Positions 46,399 to 57,850 of a DNA stretch of 64,000 nt are shown here, in pieces; position 1 is the stretch's first letter, and every line of letters starts with the position of its first letter. Source of the stretch: Pithys albifrons albifrons (Eukaryota; Chordata; Aves; Passeriformes; Thamnophilidae); the NCBI RefSeq assembly GCF_047495875.1, contig NC_092465.1, forward strand, positions 9,101,160-9,165,159, written 5' to 3'. A program made the position numbers and the translations under genes. A model generated the notes under the pieces. It saw only the letters and a list, made by a program, of their open reading frames with translations. It was not told the DNA's origin and did not search any database.

Positions 46399-48654
46399 TG
46401 ATAATTTTTGAAAATGGTCCTTTCTATCATGCAGTTTCCTGCTAGCAAACTGGAAAAGTAATTAGCATATAGATGCATCCCTCAGACGGTAGACTGGGTT
46501 AAACTGGATTTTTCTACCTTTTAATAATCATTGAAAAACAACAAGGAATTAATTGGTTTGGAAATGTGAACTGATGGAAAAAGTCAAGCTACATGAAAGT
46601 TATTAACTATGCAACACTGAGAGTCCTTAAAACCATCAGTTAATGAAACAAAGAATACATTGAGTGAGAATTGATTTAGAAGTGAAGAAGACAGATGAAA
46701 AAGGAATTGCACTATAAGATGATGATGAAAATACTTCTTTCTTGGAGACTGCTGTAGTCACTGCTGTAGCTTGAATAAAGTGAGAATAATGACCCAGGGA
46801 GCACCTCTGAAAAGAGCCCTTTTGCTGTGGTGCCATGAGGCTCCAGAATGATCTCTACTTGGGGCAGCCTCACCAGGCTTCACCACAGTGCCATGGGCTC
46901 TGGTATGTGACAGTGAAAGGACTCTCCTGGCACCTACTCTGATCATATCCAGCCATGCAACATCCCCCTCAATGTCCCTCCAGACATTCAGAGGTGCCAG
47001 CAAGCAAGAGGAGAAAAATTTCCACATGGTAGTGGGACAAGACATCTCTTTGAAATCTGTAGGGGAAAAATGCTGCGTAAGAATGAGGATTTTTTTTATT
47101 ATTATGTTATCCTCAAGGGCAGAATTCGAAATAGCTGCTAGGAAGTGTGGCCTATTCCCAGTTTACATGAGAGATCTTTAATCATGTTCTAGTCAGAGAA
47201 AGAAATGACTTCAAGAGGAACTATAAAACCCTTTCCTTCCTTTCATCTTTACTTTTTCACTCAACCTTACATGAGAGAGAGAGGAATCTGTAGCCAGACT
47301 GATTCTTGACTGACCAGGATTGTTTTAACACAAGGGAATAATTATAAAAGACACATTTTTACTGCAAATGCCCCCAGGTTAATTTTTTTTTATTTGAACA
47401 GAGCCTTGCTCTCACAGTGTAAAGTAAATATTTTCATGGTTGTGTGCAGGGGGGAAAAAAACATCTTTGTTTTGGCTTAGCTCTGAACATATTTTTATGA
47501 TGTAATTGAAAAAAATGATAAGCAGGAAAAAGTCTCTAGTGGAAGTACAATATTTTAAGTGATGAAGCACTCAAACTTCCACTTAAATAGAACATTAAAC
47601 TTCCATGTAAATAGAAATTAAAATAATACTGAATAAAGCATAATGCTTCAGCAATCGTGCTTTGTTTTTTAGACATTCTAAGGCTCTTGTGGAACGAAGG
47701 ATGAGCCAAACTGAGGGTGCATCACTCCACAAAGTACAGCGTGGGATGTGTGTGCCAGGACCACCTTTATGAACTTCTTTGCAATGGTGTATCACAAAGC
47801 CCAGGAAAAGGTAGTCACATGAGATTGCACACGAATCCCATCCACATGTGTGAACTAGAGTTCCACTACTGCAAGGTGCAAGAGCTGGAAAGAAGAGAAC
47901 AGGATGATGTTGGGTTGAAAACCTAAATTCTCCTCTCAGACCTGCATGAAGAAGAATGAAGAACTCTGTCCCTCAACTTACAGAAGTAAGAATAAGTTCT
48001 CTCCCTTTTACATTTGATTGTGACTAATCCTGTTGCTGCTAGTGGGGGGAAGAACCCAGCCTGCCCCTGGTGTCCCTGGGTGAGGTGAGCCAGCCTGTCC
48101 CACTGCAGTGACTCCTGCCTGTTACTGCACCCTCCCTAAGGCATCTCCACACCTGTACTCTGCTGCAGCACAAATATAGTTCACTGAGGTGCTTTGCATC
48201 ACTCAGAACTGAGATCAGATTTTACTGTCCAGTAGAGAATTGATGTTTGGGTGGAATAGTAATTAGTTTAATTTGTAAGTTATGGCTTGCTATTGTCATG
48301 TACACTATTGAGCAATGTAGTGCAAAAGGAGAACACCTATAAGGAAATGTTGCTGGTGCTGGGGATGAAAGGGTCACATCCTGCATTTTTGAGGTTTTAC
48401 CTCCAGACTAAGTCCAGGTTTAGCCCATTGGTGCCCGGAGGACATGAACTGACCTCTGCAGTGCTTCAACCACATCAGCTTCTTCCAAATAAGAAGCCTT
48501 TTGTGGCCTCTGAGTTTCCCCTGTGTTGTGAACCAAGGTGTGGTAAGTCATTATGATTAGGAAACTTCCCTATAATGTTCCTAGATCCAACTAAAATACT
48601 AATATAGACTCACTCCACCCATGTCCCGTGGGAAGCAAAATAAAGTAGTTGCAC
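46399..48654. other. Non-genic stretch
   Basis: The opposed frames at 46,758-47,045 (-) and 46,888-47,181 (+) overlap and are unrecognisable. A moderately GC-rich patch lies at about 48,035-48,170 (GTGGGGGGAAGAACCC, CCTGCCCCTGG). Nothing is supportable beyond that. Confidence 0.6.
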
Positions 48655-48707
48655 TTTGATTATCCCTGTGAGTCCTTTCCAACTCACGATATTCTATGAT
48701 TCTATGA
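48655..48707 (+). mobile_element. CR1 LINE 3' end, 5'-truncated
   Basis: CCTGTGAGTCCTTTCCAACTC, here read as CCTGTGAGTCC then TTTCCAACTCACGATATTC, ends ATTCTATGATTCTATGA. This is the standard CR1 tail of the subfamily whose last line reads GGTCCCTTCCAACTCAGGATATTC. Only the tail is retained and no coding part remains. Orientation is plus, the same as the tail at 29.1 kb. Confidence 0.9.
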
Positions 48708-51699
48708 AATGCAAGTACTGGGTTTATGGAAATGTAGTTTCCTGTATTGCAAAGTGCTACCTGATACATCCAGGCAGTGGAGCACAAACTCCATGTTTCC
48801 ATGAGTTGAGACAACCAGGTGAACCCAAATGAGTTTGAAAAGTATTTGTCAGTAAAGTCAGCTCTTAATTTATTCTATACAAATCTTCCAAATGGAGAGA
48901 GATGCATTTCTCAAATCTTGAACGAGCCATGAGTGCTTGCTTTTCCCAATCCTGTAGGAAAAAAAGATTCCAAGATAGTGTTTCAGTACCACTGGAAAGC
49001 TCTGTTGTGCAAAGCCTACACTTGGGCCTACCTAAACTGAAAAATGTTTTTCATTGTGAGCTGAATAGCACTGACTTTCGTGTGCTTTAGAGACAGATAT
49101 TTTAGCTTTTATTTCTGAAATAGTTTCTTCTGGCCTACATTTAAAAACTGAGGAGTTAATTTCAATGATGTCTATGTTGCTAAAAGGAATGCTTGCAAAG
49201 TGCCCGTCCTTATGGAAACTGGCAAATTAAACATCTTTGCTCATGAGCTAAAGAAAAATATAATTGGGGTGATAAACAGAGACCTTATAGGGAGATCCAC
49301 TGGGAGACAAATGTAATTGGATTCCTGTGTGTGCTGATGGTTGTGCCACTTCTCTTTCTGCCCTATGACAAGACGGCCCCAGCCCAGCAAAGCACTTAGG
49401 GCTGAGTAGCGCCTTGGAGATCTATGGCACTACTTAGTGTGTAAAGCTTGGCACACACCTGTGCTTTACTGGCTTAGAGCCAAACTGAGTAATAGGTACA
49501 TAATACTGTATTCAGATTTGCTATATTCAGTTCTCAGATCTGTATTGATCTGCATTTTGAAGCCTTCTATGAAGTAATTTTTAAGTTTCTTTTCTATAAA
49601 AAAGATATGAATTTGATATAGTTGCCTCTTTCACTCAGAGATTTGAAAATACTTCAAAAATATGAATGTATTGATCTTTCACTATGAGTAGAGTAAGTAG
49701 TTGCAACCCATAAAACAGATGAGGAACCTGAAAGTAGAAGAGTGGAGAAAAAATATCTAACAACAACTGTATGAAATTGGAAAACAAATTTGTCTTGATT
49801 GTATTCCCATATGCTTTGGGTTCAGTTTCATTAGTTTCCTTGAAAGGGAGCTTCTGTCAGGAAAGTTTATGAAAGCACTGTTTTAGTAAACATTCAAGAG
49901 TTGAAAAAATTCTATTTTGATTTTGTAATCTGGCTTCTTATTCATGAACTGAGGCATTCCCATTCTTCTTTACATATGAAAATACCTCGAGTTACTTGTA
50001 TTTCTTAGACAGATTAAAAGCTTCTAAATAAAACACTATGCATATATTGGTTACGAAAAGCTTTACAGAAATGAATTCAAATATGTTGTGATCTGTTCTT
50101 ACCTAACACAGGAATTCATAGAGAGGTAAAGGTCTGCAAGTGTGTGACTCATTTTTTGTTTACTATCTTTAATGCTACTGAATCATTTTGAATTTAGAGA
50201 GGGAACAGTGAGGAAAGCATAAAAAAATTCTCAGGATTAATACAAGATAGATAAGTGGGTTTAGTCATGAATAATACAAAGGGACATATTTTTTAAAAAA
50301 AGGGAGCAGAAAATGATTGAAGTATCATTTGTATGTACTTTAACTTGTGGAACTCATTCCATGTGGGTAACATTAGAATACCATAACAGTGACTGCAAGA
50401 CTCATTGATTATGTGTGGAAAGAAAAGCTGCAGCTACTTTAACTAGGACTACACTACACAGGAAAAAGAACAATAATGCTCAACATTAAACATTGGGCTT
50501 TAGAAGAAGATTCTCTCATAAGCAAGTTATTGCATAATTCTCTGTTATGGGAGTTTCACACCTTCCTCTGAAATATCTGGTGCAAGAATGTAATAAAACA
50601 CTACATGAATTTCTGACCTGATGCGGCATGACAATCAATAGAATTCTTTTATTAGCTAGCTCTAGTTTTAAGAACTTGTAGCAGCTTCACACAACTTTGC
50701 AGAATCCTAACTTATGATCAAACATTCAATTTATTTTGAAAACTAGATCTTTCCTGTCTTATTGCACATTTCCCGAGGTCTGGGGAGATTAGCCCAGCAT
50801 GCCCAACCATCTACCACTAGAGAAAACATAGGCCCTTGTGGTCAGTTTTTTAACACCTAATGTATGCTGGGTAGGAAATCTGTAGTGGCACAAAGCAGCT
50901 GAGATGCAACAAAAATTACTTTGGACCAAGCAGCCAACCCATGGTTTGAGTACAGGGTCTGCAGCAACACCCCTTTCCTCTAAACGGCATTTCACCACAG
51001 AGTCTTTTCTGCCACCCAACAGCCTCAAACTTCTAGTATTAGATGTCAAAATATGGTAGCTTCTGATCTTCTGATGGATATTACAGTAAATCCAGTCTGA
51101 GAATACAGTGAGGATCAGGACACAAAGTCAAAAGCTATTCCACATGCGTCAGGTGTGCATCTGATGGCTGACAAGTGATGCCTGAATTTTTGATGTGGGA
51201 CATGGTACAGAAAAAAGCAGCTCCTTAAGCTGCTTTGTGCCCTCCCCTCCCGGCAGAAACTCTGGACTCCGCAGGTGTGACCAAGTTCAAGGGAGGTTGA
51301 TGCTGTTGGAGAAAAGGCCAATGACCTTGTGGGTTTCCAGGGCAGTTCACAATGGGAATTCAAGGACTCTTTCATAACCATAGTATCACAGCAAGGTCCC
51401 ATTAAAGTCAAGCACAATCTACCTTGTCATTTCAGTGAGATGAAAATTATACCCCTCCTGAGTGCTTGAAAATGCCTAACTCTGAAATGAAACCTCTGGT
51501 GAGAAACCCTAAGGGGTGCAACAGTGAGAACCATTCCCACACTCCTTCCAAATGAAGCCATTCTGTAAAGTACTGCATTTTGATAGCATGGCTTACGTCT
51601 CTCAGAGCAGCCTGAATGATTTTTCCCAAAGACTGTAGCAAAGTGTTAACACAACAGCTCTGTGGTTTTGAATTATAAACATGTTTTTAAGGCACATCA
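48708..51699. other. Non-genic stretch
   Basis: About 49,240-49,460 is GC-richer and complex (GACGGCCCCAGCCCAGC, GTAGCGCCTTGG) and may be a conserved element. Three frames between 51,115 and 51,417 overlap on both strands and are unrecognisable. No gene is supported. Confidence 0.55.
49707..49745 (-). repeat. Possible ancient MIR/L2/L3-type fragment, minus orientation
   Basis: CCCATAAAACAGATGAGG AACCTGAAAG parallels the reverse complement of an old LINE/SINE tail (CCATTTTACAGATGAGG AAACTGAGG). Only about 40 bp is recognisable, so chance is not excluded. Confidence 0.35.
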
Positions 51700-52090
51700 A
51701 GAGTATTGAATCATATGCAAATATCTCTATGACTAAAGAAAACATGCTTATACATCAGGAGGGTTAATTTTGTGCTGGGTAGCACACGATATCAACAGGA
51801 TTTTTAACAGCCATATTTTCATGCAAATGGACTGTAGCCATTCAGAAGACATTCTAGGGATCCCAAACTTTATGCACCACCTCTGAAGTCATCTTCATAT
51901 AGAACACCATTTAATTTGTCCTTAATTAGTAAATTGCTGTGTGAAAGCCAGCAAACTTTCTTGGCTGAATTGACCAGTACACAAAGATTATTCTCCTGGA
52001 ATTGAGCTGAAATTCATACTGCTGGGCAATTTCCATGAAAATAGAACAGCCTCTTTAAAATAAGAATAAAATTATGCCAAAAGGCATCAA
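51700..52090. promoter_or_regulatory. Conserved-looking block with two octamers
   Basis: ATGCAAAT occurs at 51715-51722 and again at 51821-51828, 106 bp apart on the same strand. TAATTA lies at 51923-51928. The sequence is complex and non-repetitive (GGAATTGAGCTGAAATTC, GGGCAATTTCCATG). POU factors such as OCT or BRN bind the octamer. Enhancer function is inferred. Confidence 0.32.
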
Positions 52091-52317
52091 ATAAAATGAA
52101 AAATCCTACCTAAAAGACAGTGGCAAGAAAATCCCAACTTGTATATCTGCCCCAGCAAGCTAAAAAGACATTTCTTACAAGAAACAATTTGAAACTTGAA
52201 TTTATTAGGGACTATTTATAAGATACTACTAAGTGTAAATCCCTTCTCATTGCAACTGCTGGAAGTCAGGGTAGATTTTGTTGCATGAAATCTCTTCCTC
52301 TTTGAAAGTCAATGACT

Positions 52318-52340
52318 GGGGAGGGGGGCACTGGGAGGGG
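52318..52340 (+). other. Canonical G-quadruplex motif
   Basis: Four G-runs are separated by loops of 1, 4 and 1 nt: GGGG-A-GGGGGG-CACT-GGG-A-GGGG. This meets the usual G3+N1-7 rule and is predicted to be stable. It lies in otherwise AT-rich, non-genic DNA. Confidence 0.8.
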
Positions 52341-55300
52341 CAGACTTGGCAGACTGCCACCATTCTCTTTCATTATTTGATATATTACAGATTCTATAGA
52401 AATCTGCATTTGCTTGGTTTGCCACTCTGTGTGTCAATGCGGGAGTGATTGTTATTTTATAGTTATAAATAATATATGTGCATTCAGAGATGTTTCAGAT
52501 ATTTAGCTTCCTTGAATTCTCACTTTTGCATACTTTCCCCTCCCTATACTCACCCCCGGCCTTCATGTCTGCTACCAAGTCAAAATAAAAGTCTCCCCCA
52601 CCTCTATCTGCCATTGTTTTTTCCATGGTTGATTGAATGGTGTGCTAGGTTCAGTGAACTTGGTCTTAGCCACTGCTCCTCCCAGAAACATATACCAATT
52701 ACCATATGAAAGCTACTAATGTTGTGTTACTGCAGCTCTGCTTCATATTTCAGAATTGTAAGTGGAATCATGCAGTCCACATTTGCCCAGTTTCATGAAA
52801 TAATGAAATAACCCTTCTCCCTTCCTTGTTTTTGCCCTATATTTCAGTGGAAAATACTGTCTTCTTCCTTTTATTTGCTAGATCAGTGACTTCACTTTAA
52901 TAAATACTTGCTACTTCATACAGGAAAACAACTTTCAGTCTGGGATTCTAATGCTGTTAGAAATATTATTGGATCAAGTGGGACTTATCCTCTGAGGATG
53001 AACTGGTTATTTCAGACAGTGAAGAGAGCTGGTGTCTTGAAGCTTCTGAGTGGTGGGAGTCTCTTCGAACAGAGTTTCAAACAGAAAATTTTAAATTTCA
53101 TCATAGCACAATAGTAAAGGAGAGAGTCTCATATGGTATAAATTTTAAATGTTGTTGACCAACGTCAGTAGCTAATGGTCTGCCCTAAAATCAGATTATG
53201 TAAAAATGCAAAATATTTTTATATTTTGAATATATGCATGAGCATATATGAATATACTGTCATGATTTTAAGAGGTGATTAATTTGCTCTTTACAACAGT
53301 GTTTGAATATCAAGAGAGATTCTTTGTTGTCATTACGTGTTTAGTAGCTACATAGCATATGTACAATATTTCGCTCTGTGTCACCACTAAATGTAATGTG
53401 AATTCATATTAAAGAGTAAACCAGCTTTCTGATGTTGAAACAATAGCTTCACAAGAACAGATATAACTTAAATTATGAAAAATATTTGCCCATGTCTTTT
53501 TCTTGGATTTAGTTCAGAAGATACAATATATACCAAAACTTTCAGTGTTCTTATTTTTTTGCAAGTTTATTCTAAAGAAATCTTTACAAGAAACTGCAAA
53601 TATTCACAGCTGATATTATTAATCTCAGTAGCAGGAAATGCAACATGACTGCCTTTACTGGGTGTGTGGGGGAGAGGGCACTTCACTTCCTAATGGAAAT
53701 ACTGTGTTTTCATTATTTTTATATTTGTTGTTCCCACAAAAATGGACTGAAGTATTTTGACAGCATTACAAATATGGTTGCATTTTGGCACTGTGAGGTG
53801 GTTGCAGCCTCTATGTGTATGTGTCCCTCTGCTTGTGTGTGGAATTTGGCCAATTCGAACTCCAAGTTGGTCACAAGCAGCCAAATGGCTTTCAGTTTTC
53901 TTTTGTTGTAACTGCATTCCCTACAGGGTAAAACCTTTCAGGCTGTATTTCAAGGTACAATATGCTTATCTGAGAAGATAAATTACTAAAATGCAACGTC
54001 TGCTTGTGAAAGCTCCAACTTTGCAAAGTTACGCTCATTCGGTCTCCAGGAAATAAACATTCTAGCCTTCCAGGTCTTGGTTTAAGCCAAGACACGTGCT
54101 AATATTCTTTTACCTTTGAAGTTCTGATGGTCTTAAGGAGATATGTGTTTAAGAGAAAAATAGTATCTGCTTCACAATGGAGTCGAGGTGTCTGGTGTGG
54201 TTGATATGGAGATTTCTTCTCACCAGAATTTGGAGTGGAGCAATTAGGTGTGAGTGCCCAGTCCAGTATCTGGGTTTATGTAGCATCACAGCTTATTTTA
54301 AATATTATGAGACAGCAAGAATAGGCAAACAGTCTATTGCTTATCACAGTACCTCATCTTTTATTAGCTGGCAGTATAAATATCTGAGGTGTGATAGGCT
54401 TAGTCATGAGAGGGCTGAGCCATTCTCCATAGCAAACAAAAAACAGTCTGGTTTTGTTGGTGTCAGGCAGAGTTGAGGTTACAAAGCCAAACAGGTCCCT
54501 AAGACTGCAAACAACAGTTCCAGACTATACTGGAGTCCTGATGGAGCCTAAAGGCCAATACAAATTGAGGTTTGTGTAAGCAGCTGCCTGCCCTGCTTTC
54601 AAAATCTTTAATAATATGCTCTTTACCAGGTTATCTGAGGGTTAATTTTTCTAGGTTGTTGCAGTTACTAAAAGAAAATTATCACTTGGAATGAAATATA
54701 TATACACACATACAGAATGAATATACAGAGTGAAATATGTGGTGTGTGTACATAGCACATACTGAAAAAAACAGGCTAAAAGAAATGTTTTGAGACATTT
54801 GAGAGTGTTAATATTGATTACTAAATAGATTAAGAGACAGCCACAAGAGGTTTTGTCAGGAGATCAAACTTTACCTGTGTGACAGTGTTAATAGTATGAG
54901 ACATGAACATTTATCAACAAAACACTTTCTGCTGCTTGGCAAAAAGCATTGCGTCTCTGAAGTGTTTTGTCGTACAGCTTCTCCCACCTAACAAATCATG
55001 GTGTTATACACTTGAACTTGCTTATGTCAAGGAGAAAAATGTTTCCAGCAGGAGGCTGTATCAGTAAAGTTCTTGATTAAGGAATTCTTCAATATATTTT
55101 TATTTAGAGTCCATAAGTATCACATTGTTGATAGAAAGGTGGCAACAAGAATGTTAGAACCAGCTGTACTGGATCTGTGGTTCATCTGGCCCCTCTTGTC
55201 TGATGCAGTAAATGACTGTACTAGACTATACATGGCAATATAAAACCTAGGAGCATAGGAGACTTCTCATGCATTTTCTTTCAACTGTCTGTGTTCAGTA

Positions 55301-57832
55301 ACTTCTCCAGAAGACTGATAAGACTAATTTATTCATGACAGCCACGCCATGTCTATCTGGAGTTGGTTCACATGTGTGTCAGAATCACTGATAGATGTCT
55401 TTACATTTGATTAATGTGAGGATTGATTGAAGCTTTTATCCTAATCTTCTGTCTCAATCCTCACCTCTGCTTTTCAGTCTACATGGTAATATCTGTGTTA
55501 ATAATGAAAAAACTCTTCCCTTTCCAGAAATCTTGTTGACATCACTTAAATGAGATTCCAATGGAATAAACCAAAATTCAGCATCTGCGAAATAATTGGT
55601 GTATAACCCTTAACAGGACAGCTCTAGGAAGCAGTACATTTGCTTTCTGATGTACACCCAGAAGGTCTCTTTCCAATTAGAAAAGAGCAAAAGGAACAAG
55701 GGAACTTTTCCCTTACTTTTAGCTCCTGATTCAAGGATGAAAATAAAACAATTACTCCTAGAAGATCCTGTAAGTGCAGCACAAAAAGGGAAGCAGCATC
55801 TTTTCAACAGCATAAAGTGACGACAGAAAAGGATCGAGAAAGATGCAGATAATTTGGGTAGATAGCTGGCTGCCAGTCACAACCGAACTGAGAGCTTTGG
55901 AGTTGTCACAGAAATGAAGATTGCTTGGTTGCTTTTGCCACAACACAGCTTGTAATTCATACCCAGCTTTCAGCACAAAACTTAGGAGCTGAAATCCAGA
56001 CTGTGACTGACTTTGGCATCTCTGGTGTGCTCAAGTTGGAGACCAATTGCTCAGAACTCCTTCTCTAACATAAGGTCAGGCATTTCAGCTCCATCCAGTC
56101 AGAGAAAGGGCAGCTTGCTTACATGCTGAGCATTCAAATATTTTGAGGAATCTGAAGCAACCAAATGGTTTAAAGCTCAAAAAATGTGTTGAATGTGCCT
56201 TTTTAAATTGTGTATAACTTTAGACTCACAAGAGTTTTTGCATGATTGGGATCTGTACAGCTTACTAGAGTAAATAATATAAATAGAAGCAATCCAGAGT
56301 ATAATGTATCTTGCCATATGTAGCACTGTTTGATGAGGATGTCTTACAGATAAATTCCATTATTTGGGAGATATTCAAGACAAGTGACATTTAGGGAATG
56401 CTATGAACACGTCTCTATCTCCATGATATTACCCCAAACAAAAAGATCTGGAGGAACAGAGATGAATTGTGAACTCTCAAAACTATTACCACTTCAAAAT
56501 GACATTTTTTTTCTAATAAAATTTCAGCATTTTCTTATTATTCTGACACTGTCAAAACAATATTTTCAGAACATTTTTATAAGATTATCATATTTCATCT
56601 TTCTGCCAAAAATCTGATTTCAAAAGATTTTGAAATATTTTTGTTTTCTACAAGATGGATATCTGATGTTTGAGCAGTCCTAGTCAGTACATTTTACTTC
56701 AAAATTTAACTGATCTGTAGCCTACAGAAGTCTCTTCACTGAAAATTAATGCTGGGCCCATTGGTTATATAATAAATGCCAACAGCTGTCAAAAGCAGAG
56801 TGAAGCAAAGTGGGGGAAAAAAGACAGTAATTGTCTTGTAAGAGCGCCTCATGGTAATTCAAGAAACATTCTGTGAATTCCATCGCGGTGGGGTATGAAA
56901 TAAAACCCACATTATGATGGATTGGGAAAACCTGGGGTGGCCCAAAACTGATTTCTTCCTCTTTATTTTTATTTACTGATAGCTTCCCTAAGTCTAACAA
57001 GAGTAGAAAAAAATTGGAGACAGGAAAATGTATGACCATGGTAAAGAAAAAAAGAAAGGGAAAAAACCTTTTGCAATACCAGATAATCTTGAAACACAAT
57101 AATATATCTTGCAAACCTGTGAGATCTATAGCCAGTTTATAACTGATCAATTTTCCACCCAGGTTTACAAGAAAAATAAAGACCACTATAGTTCATAGAT
57201 CAGCATTTCTTAAGGTACTTTTATGTTTTCTCTTTCTTGAAAGTTAGTGATTTTAAAAGTAAGCTATAAAAATCAACACACGCAACGACACTTAGGCATC
57301 CTAGCAAACGGGTATTTGTAGGGCCATGTATGTATAAAGGGGTAATACTTATGTACTATATACTAGGAAACCATAAATAGGTTTTGAATTTCATTATATA
57401 ACAAATGGCTGTTGATGTCTATAAAACCTGCAAAGTATTTTGATCCCATGTTTTTTGGCAATCTCATTGACAGTTCTATTTTTATAGAGGTGCAAACACA
57501 CCTAAGCCTGAGAGAACAGGTTTGCTTTCCTGCTTTATACTGGCCCCCACGGAGTTTTCTCTGATTTTACGCCAAACTGTTGGAGAGACACAGATATTGT
57601 GAGGATTCCAAGAACAGCAGTATTAGATGTATCTATTTCTAACCAATGGGTTATGAGTCACTCAACTAAATCAATGGTCTCTTTCCTCTTTGGAAGGACT
57701 GTATACACACAACTAGGTATATTCCCCAACATTTTCCCTGTCTTCTTTAATGAGGCTGCCAGGAGAATTGGGAGGCTCCATGGCTTTAATGAGTCTTAAA
57801 GAAGACTGTAACAATATTTGTCAGTTATGGCC
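52341..57832. other. Non-genic stretch
   Basis: It contains the longest frame of the window, 146 codons on the minus strand (56,746-57,186). That product is hydrophobic and F/L-rich, with no recognisable motif, and arises from purine-rich plus-strand DNA, so I do not call it. Four overlapping frames on both strands around 53,645-54,095 are also treated as chance. A CACGTG E-box lies at 54,093-54,098. An AT/TG-rich patch lies at 54,690-54,760. Confidence 0.6.
53230..53249. repeat. 8-bp-arm hairpin
   Basis: ATATATGC and GCATATAT are perfect complements around a 4-nt ATGA loop, inside a TA-rich stretch. Confidence 0.7.
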
Positions 57833-57850
57833 CACCCTGCTGCCAGGGTG
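57833..57850. repeat. GC-rich 7-bp-arm hairpin
   Basis: CACCCTG and CAGGGTG are perfect complements around CTGC. The stem is GC-rich. No T-run or other terminator or processing signal follows. Confidence 0.7.

Noticed and set aside
56746..57186. 146-codon minus-strand open frame, the longest in the window
   Set aside because: Hydrophobic and F/L-rich with no recognisable domain; the opposite strand is purine-rich, which suppresses stop codons. No flanking promoter or splice evidence.
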